Source: Massilia sp. Root418 (GTDB taxonomy: Bacteria; Pseudomonadota; Gammaproteobacteria; Burkholderiales; Burkholderiaceae_D). Taken from it: 64,000 nucleotides of DNA. Below, piece by piece: positions 9,491 to 18,573 of this stretch (position 1 is the first letter of the stretch; each line of letters begins with the position of its first letter). The notes under the pieces were generated by a model. It saw only the letters and a program-made list of their open reading frames with translations, was not told the DNA's origin and ran no database searches. Location of the stretch: the NCBI RefSeq assembly GCF_001425265.1, contig NZ_LMEC01000011.1:754412-818411 (forward strand), given 5' to 3'. A program made the position numbers and the translations under genes.

Positions 9491-9657
9491 GGAAAGCCTA
9501 GATGATGTTTGTGGAAACTGCGGAATGGCGCTATTTTACGCCTGCCGGGCATCGGCTTGCTTCAGGTTTTGCGAACGGTCGTGCTAATATCGGGATTTGC
9601 GCCCGTCCAAGGCACCCATATTGCGCTCGCCGCGCCACTTTCAAGGCTGCAATCATC

Positions 9658-10533
9658 ATGAAACCATCCCGATCCGAATTCATCAACGTGCGCGGCAACC
9701 GCACCCACGTCCGCCACTGGGGAAGGGAAGGGGCGCCCAAGATTTTCATGGTGCACGGCTGGATGGACGTGTCCGCATCCTTCCAGTTCGTGGTGGACGC
9801 GCTGCAGGGCGACTGGCATGTAATTGCGCCCGACTGGCGCGGCTTCGGCCTGACCGAGCGCCCGCGCGTGGATACGTACTGGTTTGTCGATTACCTGGGC
9901 GACCTGGACGCCATCCTGCGCCACTACCAGCCGGACAGCCCGGTCAACCTGCTGGGCCACAGCATGGGCGGCAATGTGGTGGGCCTGTACGCCGGCGCGC
10001 GGCCCGAACGCATCCGCCGCCTGGTCAACCTGGAGGGCTTCGGCATGAAGTCCACCACGCCGGACCAGGCGCCGGCGCGCTACGCCAAGTGGATGGACGA
10101 GCTGCTGGAGCCGCAGGAAATGCGGGGTTACGCGGACCTGGGCGAGGTGGCCAGGCGCCTGCAGAAGACCAATCCGCGCCTGTCGGACGAGCGGGCGGCC
10201 TTCCTCGCCAGCCACTGGGCCGGGCAGAACGACAAGGGCGAGTGGGAAATCCTGGGCGACCCGGCGCACAAGCGCATCAACCCGCTGCTGTACCACGTGG
10301 AGGAGGTGATGGCGTGCTGGCGCGCGATCACGGCGCCGGTACTGTGGGTGGAGGCCGAGCACACCAATATGTGGCTGTGGATGGGGCCGAAGGAAGAGGC
10401 GCGGGTGGAAATCGACCGCAGGTTGGGGCACCTGGCCAACGTCACCGCGAAGATGATGGACAACGCGGGCCACATGCTGCACCACGACCAGCCGGAGCAG
10501 CTGGCGGCGATGCTGGAGGAGTTCCTGGCGTGA
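9658..10533 (+). CDS. Alpha/beta-fold hydrolase
   Basis: The protein has 291 residues with the alpha/beta hydrolase plan: oxyanion motif VHGWMD near residue 35, nucleophile elbow GHSMGG with Ser102, and catalytic His272 in NAGHMLHHDQPEQLA. It lacks a signal peptide, so it acts in the cytoplasm; the substrate cannot be told. The frame is open back to 9502, but the start at 9658 (MKPSRSEF) fits homologues and is preceded by AAGG. It is divergent from the carbonic-anhydrase gene across about 165 bp. Confidence 0.85.
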   Translation: MKPSRSEFINVRGNRTHVRHWGREGAPKIFMVHGWMDVSASFQFVVDALQGDWHVIAPDWRGFGLTERPRVDTYWFVDYLGDLDAILRHYQPDSPVNLLGHSMGGNVVGLYAGARPERIRRLVNLEGFGMKSTTPDQAPARYAKWMDELLEPQEMRGYADLGEVARRLQKTNPRLSDERAAFLASHWAGQNDKGEWEILGDPAHKRINPLLYHVEEVMACWRAITAPVLWVEAEHTNMWLWMGPKEEARVEIDRRLGHLANVTAKMMDNAGHMLHHDQPEQLAAMLEEFLA

Positions 10534-10535
10534 TT

Positions 10536-10570
10536 GGCGGGTTACGCGCTTTGCGCTAACCCGCCCTACG
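10536..10570. repeat. Palindromic GGCGGGTTA repeat, locus C left arm
   Basis: This is a single stem-loop copy, GGCGGGTTACGCGC then GCGCTAACCCGCCCTACG, directly after the hydrolase stop codon. It pairs in orientation with a second copy at 10714-10747. The space between them is filled by a 19-bp tandem repeat. Confidence 0.8.
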
Positions 10571-10612
10571 GACCGCCGTCCGGGATGGTGGTGCAGTATG
10601 GGGGGCCGCCAT

Positions 10613-10707
10613 GCGGGATGTGGGGCACTGTGCAGGATGCGGGGCGCCGTCCGGGATGTGGGGCACCGTGCGGGATGTTTGGCACCGTGCGGGATGCGGG
10701 GCGCCGT
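10613..10707 (+). repeat. Five tandem 19-bp repeats
   Basis: The unit GCGGGATGTGGGGCACCGT occurs five times head to tail (starts 10613, 10632, 10651, 10670, 10689), with one to four base changes per copy. Diverged units lie at 10580-10597 and 10708 onward. The array is bracketed by the two arms of a palindromic element. No gene is supported here: the open frames across it are artefacts of the repeat. Confidence 0.9.
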
Positions 10708-10713
10708 CCGGAT

Positions 10714-10747
10714 GTAGGGCGGGTTGGCGCGCAGCGCGTAACCCGCC
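10714..10747. repeat. Palindromic GGCGGGTTA repeat, locus C right arm
   Basis: GTAGGGCGGGTTGGCGCGC then GCGCGTAACCCGCC forms a stem-loop about 50 bp before the PHP gene. It is the mirror partner of the 10536-10570 copy. Confidence 0.8.
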
Positions 10748-10795
10748 ATCGCAGCGTACAATGGAGCTTCTATTACCGAAAATATTCCAGCCCGT

Positions 10796-11626
10796 ATGAA
10801 TGTAGATTTACACTGCCATTCCAACGTTTCCGACGGCGTGCTGCCGCCGGCCAAGGTCGCCAAGGTGGCGCGCGAGGCCGGGGTGGACGTGTGGGCGCTG
10901 ACCGACCATGACGAGGTGGGCGGCATCGCGGCCGCCCGCGCCGCCGCCGCCGAGCAGGGCATGCGCTTCGTCACCGGCGTGGAAATCTCCATCACCTGGG
11001 CCGGCGAGACGGTGCACATTGTCGGCCTGCAGATCGACGAGAACAACCCCGCCCTGGTGCAGGGGCTGGAGGCTACCCGTTCGGGCCGCGACAACCGCGG
11101 CCGCGAGATCGCCGTGCAGCTGGCCAAGGCCGGCATCCCGGACGCCTACGAGGGCGCGCTGAAGTACGTGTCCAATCCCAACCTGATGTCGCGCACCCAC
11201 TTCGCGCGCTACATCGTCGAGATCGGCGCCTGCCGCAACACGTCCGAAGTGTTCAAGAAATACCTGTGCGAAGGCAAGCCGGGCTACGTCGAGCACCGCT
11301 GGGCCACCCTGGAGCAGTCGGTGCAGTGGATACGCGGCGCGGGCGGCATTGCCGTCATCGCCCACCCGGGCCGCTACAAGTTCAGCGACACCGCCGAGGG
11401 CGTCCTGTTCGACGAGTTCAAGCAGATGGGCGGCACCGCCATCGAGGTGGTTACCGGCAGCCACACGCCGGACCAGTACCCTGAATACGCGCGCCTGGCC
11501 AATGCCTACGGCTTCCTGGCCTCGCGCGGCACGGATTTCCACGCGCCCGGCGAGGCGCGGGTGGACTTCAAGCTGCTGCCGCCGCTGCCAAACAATGTGA
11601 CGCCGGTCTGGCACGACTGGTTCTAA
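10796..11626 (+). CDS. rnm: PHP-domain 3',5'-nucleotide phosphatase / RNase AM-like
   Basis: The 276-residue PHP protein has the metal-binding set at the expected places: DLHCHSNVSD (His6, His8, Asp13), TDHD (36-39), GVEIS (Glu63), HIVGL (His74), AHPGRYK and GTDFHAP near the C terminus. It resembles YciV/TrpH (RNase AM), which removes 5' nucleotides from pAp and short or precursor RNAs. It begins a run of genes (htpX, yciO, protease, trpS) on the same strand. Confidence 0.87.
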   Translation: MNVDLHCHSNVSDGVLPPAKVAKVAREAGVDVWALTDHDEVGGIAAARAAAAEQGMRFVTGVEISITWAGETVHIVGLQIDENNPALVQGLEATRSGRDNRGREIAVQLAKAGIPDAYEGALKYVSNPNLMSRTHFARYIVEIGACRNTSEVFKKYLCEGKPGYVEHRWATLEQSVQWIRGAGGIAVIAHPGRYKFSDTAEGVLFDEFKQMGGTAIEVVTGSHTPDQYPEYARLANAYGFLASRGTDFHAPGEARVDFKLLPPLPNNVTPVWHDWF

Positions 11627-11691
11627 AGCACTTGTAATTCCGGCTACCCGGCCATATCTTATGCTCGGGTAACTCTGCGGAGAATCGCAAT

Positions 11692-12573
11692 ATGAAACGT
11701 ATCGTCCTCTTTATCGCCACCAACCTGGCCGTGATGCTGGTGTTGTCGCTGGTCCTGTCGCTGCTGGGCATCGGCCGTCCCTCGGCCGGCGGCCAGCTGC
11801 AGCTCGGCACCTTGCTGGCGTTTTCGCTGGTGGTGGGCTTCACCGGCTCCATCATTTCCCTGCTGATCAGCAAGCCGATGGCCAAATGGAGCACCGGCGC
11901 CCGCGTCATCGACGCGCCTGCCAACTCCACCGAGCAGTGGCTGGTGGCCACCGTGCGCCAGCTGGCCGAGCGCGCCGGCATCGGCATGCCGGAAGTGGCC
12001 GTGTATGACGGCGAGCCGAACGCCTTCGCCACCGGCGCCTTCAAGAATTCGGCCCTGGTGGCGGTGTCCACCGGCCTGCTGCAGTCGATGAACCGCGACG
12101 AGGTGGAGGCCGTGCTGGGCCACGAGGTGGCGCACATCGCCAACGGCGACATGGTGACCATGACCCTGATCCAGGGCGTGGTGAATACCTTCGTGGTCTT
12201 CCTGGCCCGCATCGTCGGCTTCTTTGTTGACAATATGCTGCGCAGCAAGGACGAACGCAGCAGCGGCAACGGCATCGGCTACATGATCACGGTGTTCGTG
12301 TGCGAGATCGTGTTCGGCCTGCTCGCTTCCATCATCGTGGCCTGGTTCTCGCGCCAGCGCGAATTCCGCGCCGACGCCGGTTCGGCCAAGCTGCTGGGCA
12401 GCAGCGTGCCGATGCAGCACGCGCTGGCCCGCCTGGGCGGGCTGGAACCGGGCGCGCTGCCGCAGAACATGGCCGCTTCCGGCATCACGGGCGGCGGCGG
12501 CTGGTCGGCGCTGTTTTCGACCCACCCGCCGATGGAGCAGCGCATCGCGGCCCTGCAGCAGCTGCCGCGCTAA
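11692..12573 (+). CDS. htpX: Membrane zinc protease HtpX
   Basis: At 293 residues, it has two N-terminal membrane helices (about 5-25 and 38-58), the zinc motif HEVAH (His144, Glu145, His148), two further helices (about 160-180 and 195-220) and the third zinc ligand in REFRADAGS (Glu224). HtpX degrades misfolded inner-membrane proteins alongside FtsH. A GGAG ribosome site lies about 10 nt before the ATG. Confidence 0.95.
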   Translation: MKRIVLFIATNLAVMLVLSLVLSLLGIGRPSAGGQLQLGTLLAFSLVVGFTGSIISLLISKPMAKWSTGARVIDAPANSTEQWLVATVRQLAERAGIGMPEVAVYDGEPNAFATGAFKNSALVAVSTGLLQSMNRDEVEAVLGHEVAHIANGDMVTMTLIQGVVNTFVVFLARIVGFFVDNMLRSKDERSSGNGIGYMITVFVCEIVFGLLASIIVAWFSRQREFRADAGSAKLLGSSVPMQHALARLGGLEPGALPQNMAASGITGGGGWSALFSTHPPMEQRIAALQQLPR

Positions 12574-12585
12574 CCGTCGCCCGAC

Positions 12586-13209
12586 ATGAGCCAATACTTC
12601 CAGATTCATCCGGTCAACCCGCAACTGCGCCTGATCAAGCAGGCCGCGCAGATCATCCACGGCGGCGGCATCGTGGCGCTGCCGACCGATTCCTGCTATG
12701 CGCTGGTGTGCCACCTGGACGACAAGGCCGCGGTCGAGCGGCTGCGCCGCATCCGCGGCATCGACGAGAAGCACCACCTGACCCTGCTGTGCCGGGACCT
12801 GAGCGAGATCGGCGTGTATGCGCGCGTGGACAACAAGCAGTTCCGCCTGCTGAAGGCGGCCACCCCGGGCCCGTTCACCTTCATCCTGGAGGCCACGCGC
12901 TGCGTGCCGCGCCGCCTGAGCCATCCGTCGCGCAAGACCATCGGCCTGCGGGTGCCGGAAAACTGCATCGTCGAGATGCTGCTGGCCGAGCTGCAGCAGC
13001 CGCTGCTGGGCACCACGCTGATCCTGCCTGGCGACGACCAGCCCCTGACCGATCCCGACATGGTGCGCGAGCGGCTGGAAAAGCAGGTCGACCTGATTGT
13101 CGACGGCGGCGCCTGCAGCTTCGAACCGACCACCGTCATCGACCTGAGCGGCGCGGAACCGGAACTGGTGCGCCAGGGCCGGGGCGATCCCGCCGTGCTG
13201 GGCCTGTAA
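12586..13209 (+). CDS. yciO: YciO/Sua5-family protein
   Basis: The 207-residue protein is close to E. coli YciO over its full length: SQYFQIHPVNPQLRLIKQA, LPTDSCYAL, ATPGPFTFIL, RKTIGLRVP and KQVDLIVDGG. It contains the YrdC fold of threonylcarbamoyl-AMP synthases but lacks the C-terminal Sua5 domain. YciO proteins have at most weak activity in the tRNA t6A pathway, so the exact role is uncertain. It starts 12 nt after htpX. Confidence 0.9.
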   Translation: MSQYFQIHPVNPQLRLIKQAAQIIHGGGIVALPTDSCYALVCHLDDKAAVERLRRIRGIDEKHHLTLLCRDLSEIGVYARVDNKQFRLLKAATPGPFTFILEATRCVPRRLSHPSRKTIGLRVPENCIVEMLLAELQQPLLGTTLILPGDDQPLTDPDMVRERLEKQVDLIVDGGACSFEPTTVIDLSGAEPELVRQGRGDPAVLGL

Positions 13210-13276
13210 GCATCTTCCACCTCCTCCATTTCCCCACGCTCCAGGCCGCTCATCCCGGTCTGGTAGAATTTTACCT

Positions 13277-13951
13277 ATGACCGATTTCAATCAAACGATA
13301 CAGACCATCGCCGTGTTTGCGATTCCTGTGCTTTTCGCCATCTCCCTGCATGAAGCCGCCCATGGCTACGTGGCCCGCTATTTCGGCGACACCACCGCCG
13401 AGCAGCAGGGCAGGCTGACCGTCAACCCGCTGGCGCACATCGACTGGTTCGGCACCGTGCTGCTGCCCATCCTGCTCGCGCTGAGCCCGCTGGGCATGGC
13501 CTTCGGCTACGCCAAGCCGGTGCCGGTGGACTACAGCCGCCTGCGCAACCCGAAAAAGCAGATGGGTTTCGTGGCCGCCGCCGGTCCGGCCGCCAACTTC
13601 GCCATGGGCCTGGGCTGGACCATCGTGCTGCTGTTCCTGTACCGCCTCGGCGTGCAAGAACCCTTCCTGCTGGGCATGGCCAAGGCCGGCATCCTGACCA
13701 ACGCGGTGATGTGCGTGTTCAACCTGATTCCGGTGCCGCCGCTGGACGGCGGCCGCATCGTGACCGCGCTGCTGCCGGACGCGCTGGCCTACAAGTTCGC
13801 GCGCATCGAGCGCTACGGTCCCTATGTCTTCATCGGCCTGCTGGCGCTGATGTACACCGGCATCCTCAGCCCCATCCTGGCCACCATGGTGCAGCTGACG
13901 CAGGGCTTGTTCATCACGCTGGTGTACCCGCTGCGCCTGCTGCTGGGCTGA
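13277..13951 (+). CDS. Site-2-protease-family (M50) membrane metalloprotease
   Basis: The protein has 224 residues and several membrane helices, with the zinc motif HEAAH (His25, Glu26, His29) inside the first helix and the second motif NLIPVPPLDGGR (Asp157), as in M50 intramembrane proteases. There is no PDZ domain, so it is the short YwhC-like form rather than RseP. The target is unknown. It is followed 5 nt later by trpS. Confidence 0.9.
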   Translation: MTDFNQTIQTIAVFAIPVLFAISLHEAAHGYVARYFGDTTAEQQGRLTVNPLAHIDWFGTVLLPILLALSPLGMAFGYAKPVPVDYSRLRNPKKQMGFVAAAGPAANFAMGLGWTIVLLFLYRLGVQEPFLLGMAKAGILTNAVMCVFNLIPVPPLDGGRIVTALLPDALAYKFARIERYGPYVFIGLLALMYTGILSPILATMVQLTQGLFITLVYPLRLLLG

Positions 13952-13956
13952 CCGCC

Positions 13957-15159
13957 ATGTATCCCGACCGCGTCGTTTCCGGCATGCGCCCCACGGGCGC
14001 CATGCACCTGGGCCACTACCACGGTGCGATGACCAATTGGGTCAAGATGCAGGCCGAGCTGCCCTGCCTGTTCTTCGTGGCCGACTGGCATGCGCTGACC
14101 ACCCACTACGACGACCCCGAACTGATCGAGCGCAGCACCTGGGACATGCTGGTGGACTGGCTGGCTGCCGGCATCGACCCTTCGCAGGCCACGCTGTTCA
14201 TCCAGTCACGCGTGCCCGAGCATGCCGAACTGCACCTGCTGCTGTCGATGGCCACGCCGCTGGGCTGGCTGGAGCGGGTGCCCACGTATAAAGACCAGAT
14301 CGAGAACCTGGCTTCGAAAGACCTGGCAACCTACGGCTTCCTCGGCTATCCGCTGCTGCAGGCGGCAGACGTGCTGATCTATCGCGCGTCGGACGTGCCG
14401 GTGGGCGAGGACCAGCTGCCGCACATTGAAATGATGCGCGAAATTGCACGGCGTTTTAACCATTTGTACGGCAAAGAAAAGGGTTTCGAGCAGAAGGCCC
14501 AGGATGCGGTGAAGAAGCTGGGCAGCAAGCGCGCCAAGCTGTACAACGAACTGCGCACCCAGTACCAGCAGGATGGCGACGACGAGGCGCTGGAGCAGGC
14601 CAAGGCCATGCTGGACGACGCCCACAGCCTGTCGATGATAGACCGCGAGCGCCTGTTCGGCTACCTGGAGGGCAGCCGCAAGCTGATCCTGGTGGAGCCG
14701 CAGGCCAAGCTGACGGTCTCCGGCCGCCTGCCGGGACTGGACGGGCGCAAGATGTCCAAGAGTTACGGCAACGCCATCGCGCTGCGCGAGGACAAGGACG
14801 TGGTCACCAAGAAGGTGCGCACCATGCCCACCGACCCGGCCCGCGTGCGCCGCAGCGACCCGGGCGATCCGGCGCGCTGCCCCGTATGGCAGTTCCACCA
14901 GGTCTATTCGGACAACCCTACCCAGGAGTGGGTGGTCAAGGGCTGCCGCTCGGCCGGCATCGGCTGCATCGAATGCAAGCAGCCCGTGATCGACGCCATC
15001 ATCAAGGAGCAGGAGCCGATGCACGAGCGCGCCCAGCCCTACCTGGACGACCCCACGCTGGTGCGCGCCATCGTTGCCGACGGCAACGACGTGGCCCGCA
15101 AGCTGGCTCAAGAAACCATGCGCGATGTGCGCGAAGCAATGGGACTTTCCTATACATGA
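13957..15159 (+). CDS. trpS: Tryptophanyl-tRNA synthetase
   Basis: The 400-residue class I synthetase has a HIGH-type motif HLGH (17-20) and KMSKS (265-269), plus TrpS features such as GYPLLQAADVLIY and VGEDQLPHIE. It is about 65 residues longer than E. coli TrpS because of an insertion around residues 195-215, as in many betaproteobacteria. A longer upstream frame starting inside the protease gene was rejected; the ATG at 13957 gives the normal N terminus. Confidence 0.95.
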   Translation: MYPDRVVSGMRPTGAMHLGHYHGAMTNWVKMQAELPCLFFVADWHALTTHYDDPELIERSTWDMLVDWLAAGIDPSQATLFIQSRVPEHAELHLLLSMATPLGWLERVPTYKDQIENLASKDLATYGFLGYPLLQAADVLIYRASDVPVGEDQLPHIEMMREIARRFNHLYGKEKGFEQKAQDAVKKLGSKRAKLYNELRTQYQQDGDDEALEQAKAMLDDAHSLSMIDRERLFGYLEGSRKLILVEPQAKLTVSGRLPGLDGRKMSKSYGNAIALREDKDVVTKKVRTMPTDPARVRRSDPGDPARCPVWQFHQVYSDNPTQEWVVKGCRSAGIGCIECKQPVIDAIIKEQEPMHERAQPYLDDPTLVRAIVADGNDVARKLAQETMRDVREAMGLSYT

Positions 15160-15704
15160 GTGAACAAGTTTCTCCCTGGGTGCAGCGTTTTGCACCCCTG
15201 ATCCCGGGCGGCGAAGTGCTGGACCTGGCTTGCGGCACCGGCCGCCACGCGCGCCACATGGTGTCCCTGGGCCATTCCGTGGTGGCGGTGGACCAGAACG
15301 CCGATTCGCTGGCGGCCGCCGCCGGCGATGGCATCGTCACCTCGCAAATCGACCTGGAGGCGGAGGGCGCGGTATGGCCCTTCGGCCCCGGCCGTTTCGC
15401 CGGCATCGTGGTCACCAATTACCTGCACCGGCCGCTGGTGGCGGATATGCTGGCCAGCCTGGCGCCGAATGGTGTGCTGCTGTATGAAACGTTTTCGGAT
15501 GGCAATGCACAGTTCGGCAAGCCGTCCAATCCGGACTACCTGCTGGCGCCGGGCGAATTGCTGGACTGGGCCGCCAGGCACGGGCTGCGCGTGATCGCCT
15601 TCGAGGACGGGCTGGTGGAATCGCCGAAACCTGCTCTGGTGCAACGCATCTGCGCTGTCAAGGCGGAATTCCCGCGCGTTGCCGCGCTCTTGCCGTCATT
15701 TTGA
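15156..15704 (+). CDS. SAM-dependent class I methyltransferase
   Basis: The 182-residue protein has the glycine-rich SAM motif VLDLACGTGRHA (near residue 21), an acidic residue ending strand 2 in VAVDQN, and FAGIVVTNYLHRP as the motif IV region. It resembles TehB-like/methyltransferase-11 proteins. The substrate is unknown. Its ATG overlaps the trpS stop in an ATGA junction, so it is translationally coupled. Confidence 0.85.
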   Translation: MSEQVSPWVQRFAPLIPGGEVLDLACGTGRHARHMVSLGHSVVAVDQNADSLAAAAGDGIVTSQIDLEAEGAVWPFGPGRFAGIVVTNYLHRPLVADMLASLAPNGVLLYETFSDGNAQFGKPSNPDYLLAPGELLDWAARHGLRVIAFEDGLVESPKPALVQRICAVKAEFPRVAALLPSF

Positions 15705-15821
15705 TGACGTTTTCATCACGTTTAAATCGCAATTTAATATACGATACTGTTCCGGGAAGCACCACAGACCCGGCCTATCGTCTACAATCGTTGTTTTAAT
15801 TTCTTACTGTTTTGGTTAACT

Positions 15822-16700
15822 ATGATTAAGGGCAGCATAGTAGCAATTGTCACCCCGATGCACGCAGACGGCAGTCTGGACTATCCGGGTTTGAACAAGC
15901 TGATCGACTGGCACATCGCCGAAGGTACGGACGGCATTGTCATTGTCGGCACCACCGGCGAATCGGCCACCGTGAGCGTTGAAGAGCATTGCGCCCTGGT
16001 CAAGGCCACCGTGGAGCACGCCAAGGGCCGCATCCCCATCATCGCCGGCGCCGGCGGCAATTCGACCGCCGAGGCGATCGAACTGACCCGCTACGCCAAG
16101 GATGCGGGCGCGGACGCGGTGCTGCAGGTCGTGCCGTACTACAACCGTCCTACCCAGGAAGGCATGTACCAGCACTTCAAGGCCATCGCCGAAGCAGTGG
16201 ACATCCCCGTGATCCTGTACAACGTACCGGGCCGCACGGTGGCCGACATGTCGAACGACACCATCGTGCGCCTGGCCGCCATCAAGAACATCATCGGCGT
16301 CAAGGATGCGACCGGCAACATCGGCCGCGGCCTGGACCTGCTGCGCCTGGCGCCCAAGGAATTCGCCGTGTATTCCGGCGACGATCCCTCCGCCCTGGCC
16401 CTGATGCTGGCTGGCGGCAAAGGCAATATCTCGGTGACGGCCAACGTCGCACCGCGCGCCATGCACGAAATGTGCAAGGCCGCCATGGCAGGCGAGATCG
16501 CCAAGGCCATGGAGATCAACAACAAGGTTTTCCCGCTGCATCAAAAGCTGTTCGTCGAGCCGAATCCGGTGCCCGTGAAGTGGGCGCTGGCCGAAATGGG
16601 CATGATGCCTGCCGGCATACGCCTGCCGCTGGTGCCGCTGGCAGCCGAGTACCACGAGACCGTGCGCGGCGCGCTGCGCGAAGCCGGCCTGATCAACTAA
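15822..16700 (+). CDS. dapA: 4-hydroxy-tetrahydrodipicolinate synthase
   Basis: The 292-residue TIM-barrel enzyme has the family motifs [10 protein letters not shown] near residue 43, [17 protein letters not shown] (catalytic Tyr) and the Schiff-base Lys161 in [10 protein letters not shown]. DapA condenses pyruvate with aspartate semialdehyde in lysine and diaminopimelate synthesis. The 117-bp gap before it is AT-rich (15,715-15,821) and probably holds its promoter. bamC follows 12 nt later, the usual dapA-bamC pairing. Confidence 0.96.
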   Translation: MIKGSIVAIVTPMHADGSLDYPGLNKLIDWHIAEGTDGIVIVGTTGESATVSVEEHCALVKATVEHAKGRIPIIAGAGGNSTAEAIELTRYAKDAGADAVLQVVPYYNRPTQEGMYQHFKAIAEAVDIPVILYNVPGRTVADMSNDTIVRLAAIKNIIGVKDATGNIGRGLDLLRLAPKEFAVYSGDDPSALALMLAGGKGNISVTANVAPRAMHEMCKAAMAGEIAKAMEINNKVFPLHQKLFVEPNPVPVKWALAEMGMMPAGIRLPLVPLAAEYHETVRGALREAGLIN

Positions 16701-16712
16701 GCCCCGTAAAAC

Positions 16713-17891
16713 ATGACCATTCGCAAGACAGCATCCATTACTCCGCAGCGCGGCCTGGGTTACGCCGCCATTGCCGCCATGGCCGTCAGCCTGACCGGTT
16801 GCGGCATGATCAGCTCGGTCGTCGGCAACGACAAGGTCGACTACAAGTCGGCCAAGAAAGCCAGCACGCTGGACGTGCCGCCGGATTTGACGCAATTGCA
16901 GGCTGATAACCGCTATTCGCTGCCCGATAGCACCCGTGGCGTGGCGACCGCGTCCGGCTACCAGGCCCAGCGCGCCGCCGGCGGCACCGTTGCAGCGCCG
17001 GCCGGCAGCAGCAACCAGGTGGCTACCACCGGCAGCGACAGCGTCAAGGTCATGCGCGCGGGTAATCAGCGCTGGCTGGTGGTCAAGCAGACCCCGGAGC
17101 AACTGTGGCCGCAGCTGAAGAACTTCTGGGAAGAATCGGGTTTCACCCTGTCCCTGAACGAGCCCAAGGCTGGCATCCTGGAAACCGAATGGAATGAAAA
17201 CCGCGCCAAGATCCCGCAGGACTTCGTGCGCAACACCATCGGCAAGGTATTCGATTCGCTGTATTCCAGCGGCGAGCGGGATAAATTCCGTACCCGCCTG
17301 GAGCGCCTGCCGGACGGCAGCACCGAGGTCTACATCAGCCATCGCGGCGCCGAGGAAGTCATCACCGGCGCCCAGAAGGAAACCACCATGTGGACCGCGC
17401 GCCCGAACGACCCCAACCTGGAAGCGCTGTTCATCGCCAAGTTGATGACCAAGCTGGGCGGCGGCAAGGATGAAGCTTCGTCGCGCACCGCCGTCGACAA
17501 CGCCATCGTCCAGCCGCAGCACGCCACCCTGAAAGGGGCGGGTGCCGAGCGCCTGGTGGAAGTGGACGAAGGCTTCGACCGCGCCTGGCGCCGCGTCGGC
17601 CTGGCGCTGGACCGCGCCGGCTTCACCGTGGAAGACCGCGACCGCGTGCAGGGCATCTACTTCGTCCGCTACGTGGACCAGGACGCCGGCGCCACCAAGG
17701 GCTTCTTCTCCAAGCTGTTCAGCTGGGGCTCGTCCGAGAAGGACAAGGAAGCGCAGCGCTACCGCGTGGCGGTCAAGGCCGGCGCGTCCGGCTCGACCAG
17801 CGACGTGACCGTGCTGAGCAACGACGGCAAGCCGGAAACCAGCGCCACCGGCGAGAAGATCCTGACCTTGCTGCACGAACAGCTGAAATAA
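16713..17891 (+). CDS. bamC: Outer-membrane assembly lipoprotein BamC
   Basis: The 392-residue lipoprotein has lipobox LTGC with Cys30 as the acylated residue. A mostly unstructured stretch (about 45-110) is followed by two helix-grip domains; the first begins near RAGNQRWLVVKQTPEQLWPQ. BamC is an accessory part of the BAM complex that inserts outer-membrane proteins. It is somewhat longer than E. coli BamC (344), mainly in the linker and C-terminal part. A strong terminator follows. Confidence 0.92.
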   Translation: MTIRKTASITPQRGLGYAAIAAMAVSLTGCGMISSVVGNDKVDYKSAKKASTLDVPPDLTQLQADNRYSLPDSTRGVATASGYQAQRAAGGTVAAPAGSSNQVATTGSDSVKVMRAGNQRWLVVKQTPEQLWPQLKNFWEESGFTLSLNEPKAGILETEWNENRAKIPQDFVRNTIGKVFDSLYSSGERDKFRTRLERLPDGSTEVYISHRGAEEVITGAQKETTMWTARPNDPNLEALFIAKLMTKLGGGKDEASSRTAVDNAIVQPQHATLKGAGAERLVEVDEGFDRAWRRVGLALDRAGFTVEDRDRVQGIYFVRYVDQDAGATKGFFSKLFSWGSSEKDKEAQRYRVAVKAGASGSTSDVTVLSNDGKPETSATGEKILTLLHEQLK

Positions 17892-17902
17892 GTTGTTACA
17901 TT

Positions 17903-17930
17903 AAAAAAACCGGCTTTGGCCGGTTTTTTT
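17903..17930. terminator. Rho-independent terminator after bamC
   Basis: Stem ACCGGC / GCCGGT with a TTTG loop is flanked by seven A before and seven T after, so it can terminate transcription from either side. It lies 12 nt after the bamC stop codon. Confidence 0.95.
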
Positions 17931-17964
17931 ATGTCCGCTTATCCCTCGCACGAAAGGATGGGCG

Positions 17965-17994
17965 AAAAAAAACCGGCCGAAGCCGGTTTTCTTT
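17965..17994. terminator. Rho-independent terminator for the Ala-rich lipoprotein gene
   Basis: Stem AAACCGGC / GCCGGTTT has a CGAA loop, with a run of A on the left that becomes a T run on the minus strand. It lies 13 nt after the stop of the reverse-strand lipoprotein gene at 18008 and shares its core stem sequence with the neighbouring bamC terminator. Confidence 0.92.
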
Positions 17995-18007
17995 TCCAAC
18001 TGACTGA

Positions 18008-18280
18008 TTACTTCGCAGCAGCGGATGCAGCAGCCGAAGCAGCCGAAGCAGCAGCGGAAGCAGCCGAAGCGGCAGCCGAAGCGGCGGTAGCGGCAGCAGC
18101 AGCAGCGTCAGCGGCTGGAGCAGCAGCAGGAGCGGCAGCGTCAGCAGCTGGAGCAGCTGGAGCTGGTGCTGGAGCAGCAACTTCTGGGGTTGCTACTGGA
18201 GCAGCAGGAGCTTCTTCTTTTTTGGAGCAAGCAGCCAGAGCAACAGCCAGCAGGGAGGCGATCAGCAGGGATTTTTTCAT
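18008..18280 (-). CDS. Small alanine-rich lipoprotein
   Basis: The 90-residue protein has a classic lipoprotein leader (MKKSLLIASLLAVALAAC, Cys18), then SKKEE, a Pro/Ala stretch (about 24-55) and a C-terminal run of AASAAAS-type repeats ending in Lys. The ending is reminiscent of the C-terminal Lys of Braun-type lipoproteins such as Lpp, which is attached to peptidoglycan. The composition could also be simply a low-complexity spacer. No known domain is visible. It has its own terminator and an AT-rich promoter region at 18281-18570. Confidence 0.8.
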   Translation of the reverse strand: MKKSLLIASLLAVALAACSKKEEAPAAPVATPEVAAPAPAPAAPAADAAAPAAAPAADAAAAAATAASAAASAASAAASAASAAASAAAK

Positions 18281-18327
18281 GGGTTTTCCTTAATTAATTC
18301 AAAAAATAAACAACAATGTTGCGATGA

Positions 18328-18345
18328 ATAATTACCGGTAATTAT
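18328..18345. promoter_or_regulatory. 18-bp perfect palindrome upstream of the lipoprotein gene
   Basis: ATAATTACCGGTAATTAT reads identically on both strands, 48 bp upstream of the lipoprotein start at 18280. It resembles an operator for a dimeric regulator. The surrounding 18,281-18,573 stretch is AT-rich with no gene, and TACCGG-like motifs recur near 18,531-18,542. Confidence 0.45.
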
Positions 18346-18573
18346 CGCTCATTAGGGCGTCTTCGTAGGCCTTTCGTACCAAATGGTGCCTGCCAGACAA
18401 CGGAAACTTCCTAACCGAATATTATAGCGATTTTTGGTGCGTCGCAATAGCGGACAGGGCCGAAATCACAACTTTTTTGCGATAACGCAATTAATTGTTC
18501 TTCGGCCAATTGCCGGTATTGCCAGCCATTACCGGCTTACCGGTCGAACAGCAGCATTCTACATTGATAAGGG

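Noticed and set aside
10534..10911. Open frames through the 19-bp tandem repeats
   Set aside because: No stable protein features; the frame exists only because the repeats lack stops.
17916..18293. Plus-strand Ala-rich frame opposite the small lipoprotein
   Set aside because: Same repeat read on the other strand; the reverse gene has a signal peptide, ribosome site and terminator.
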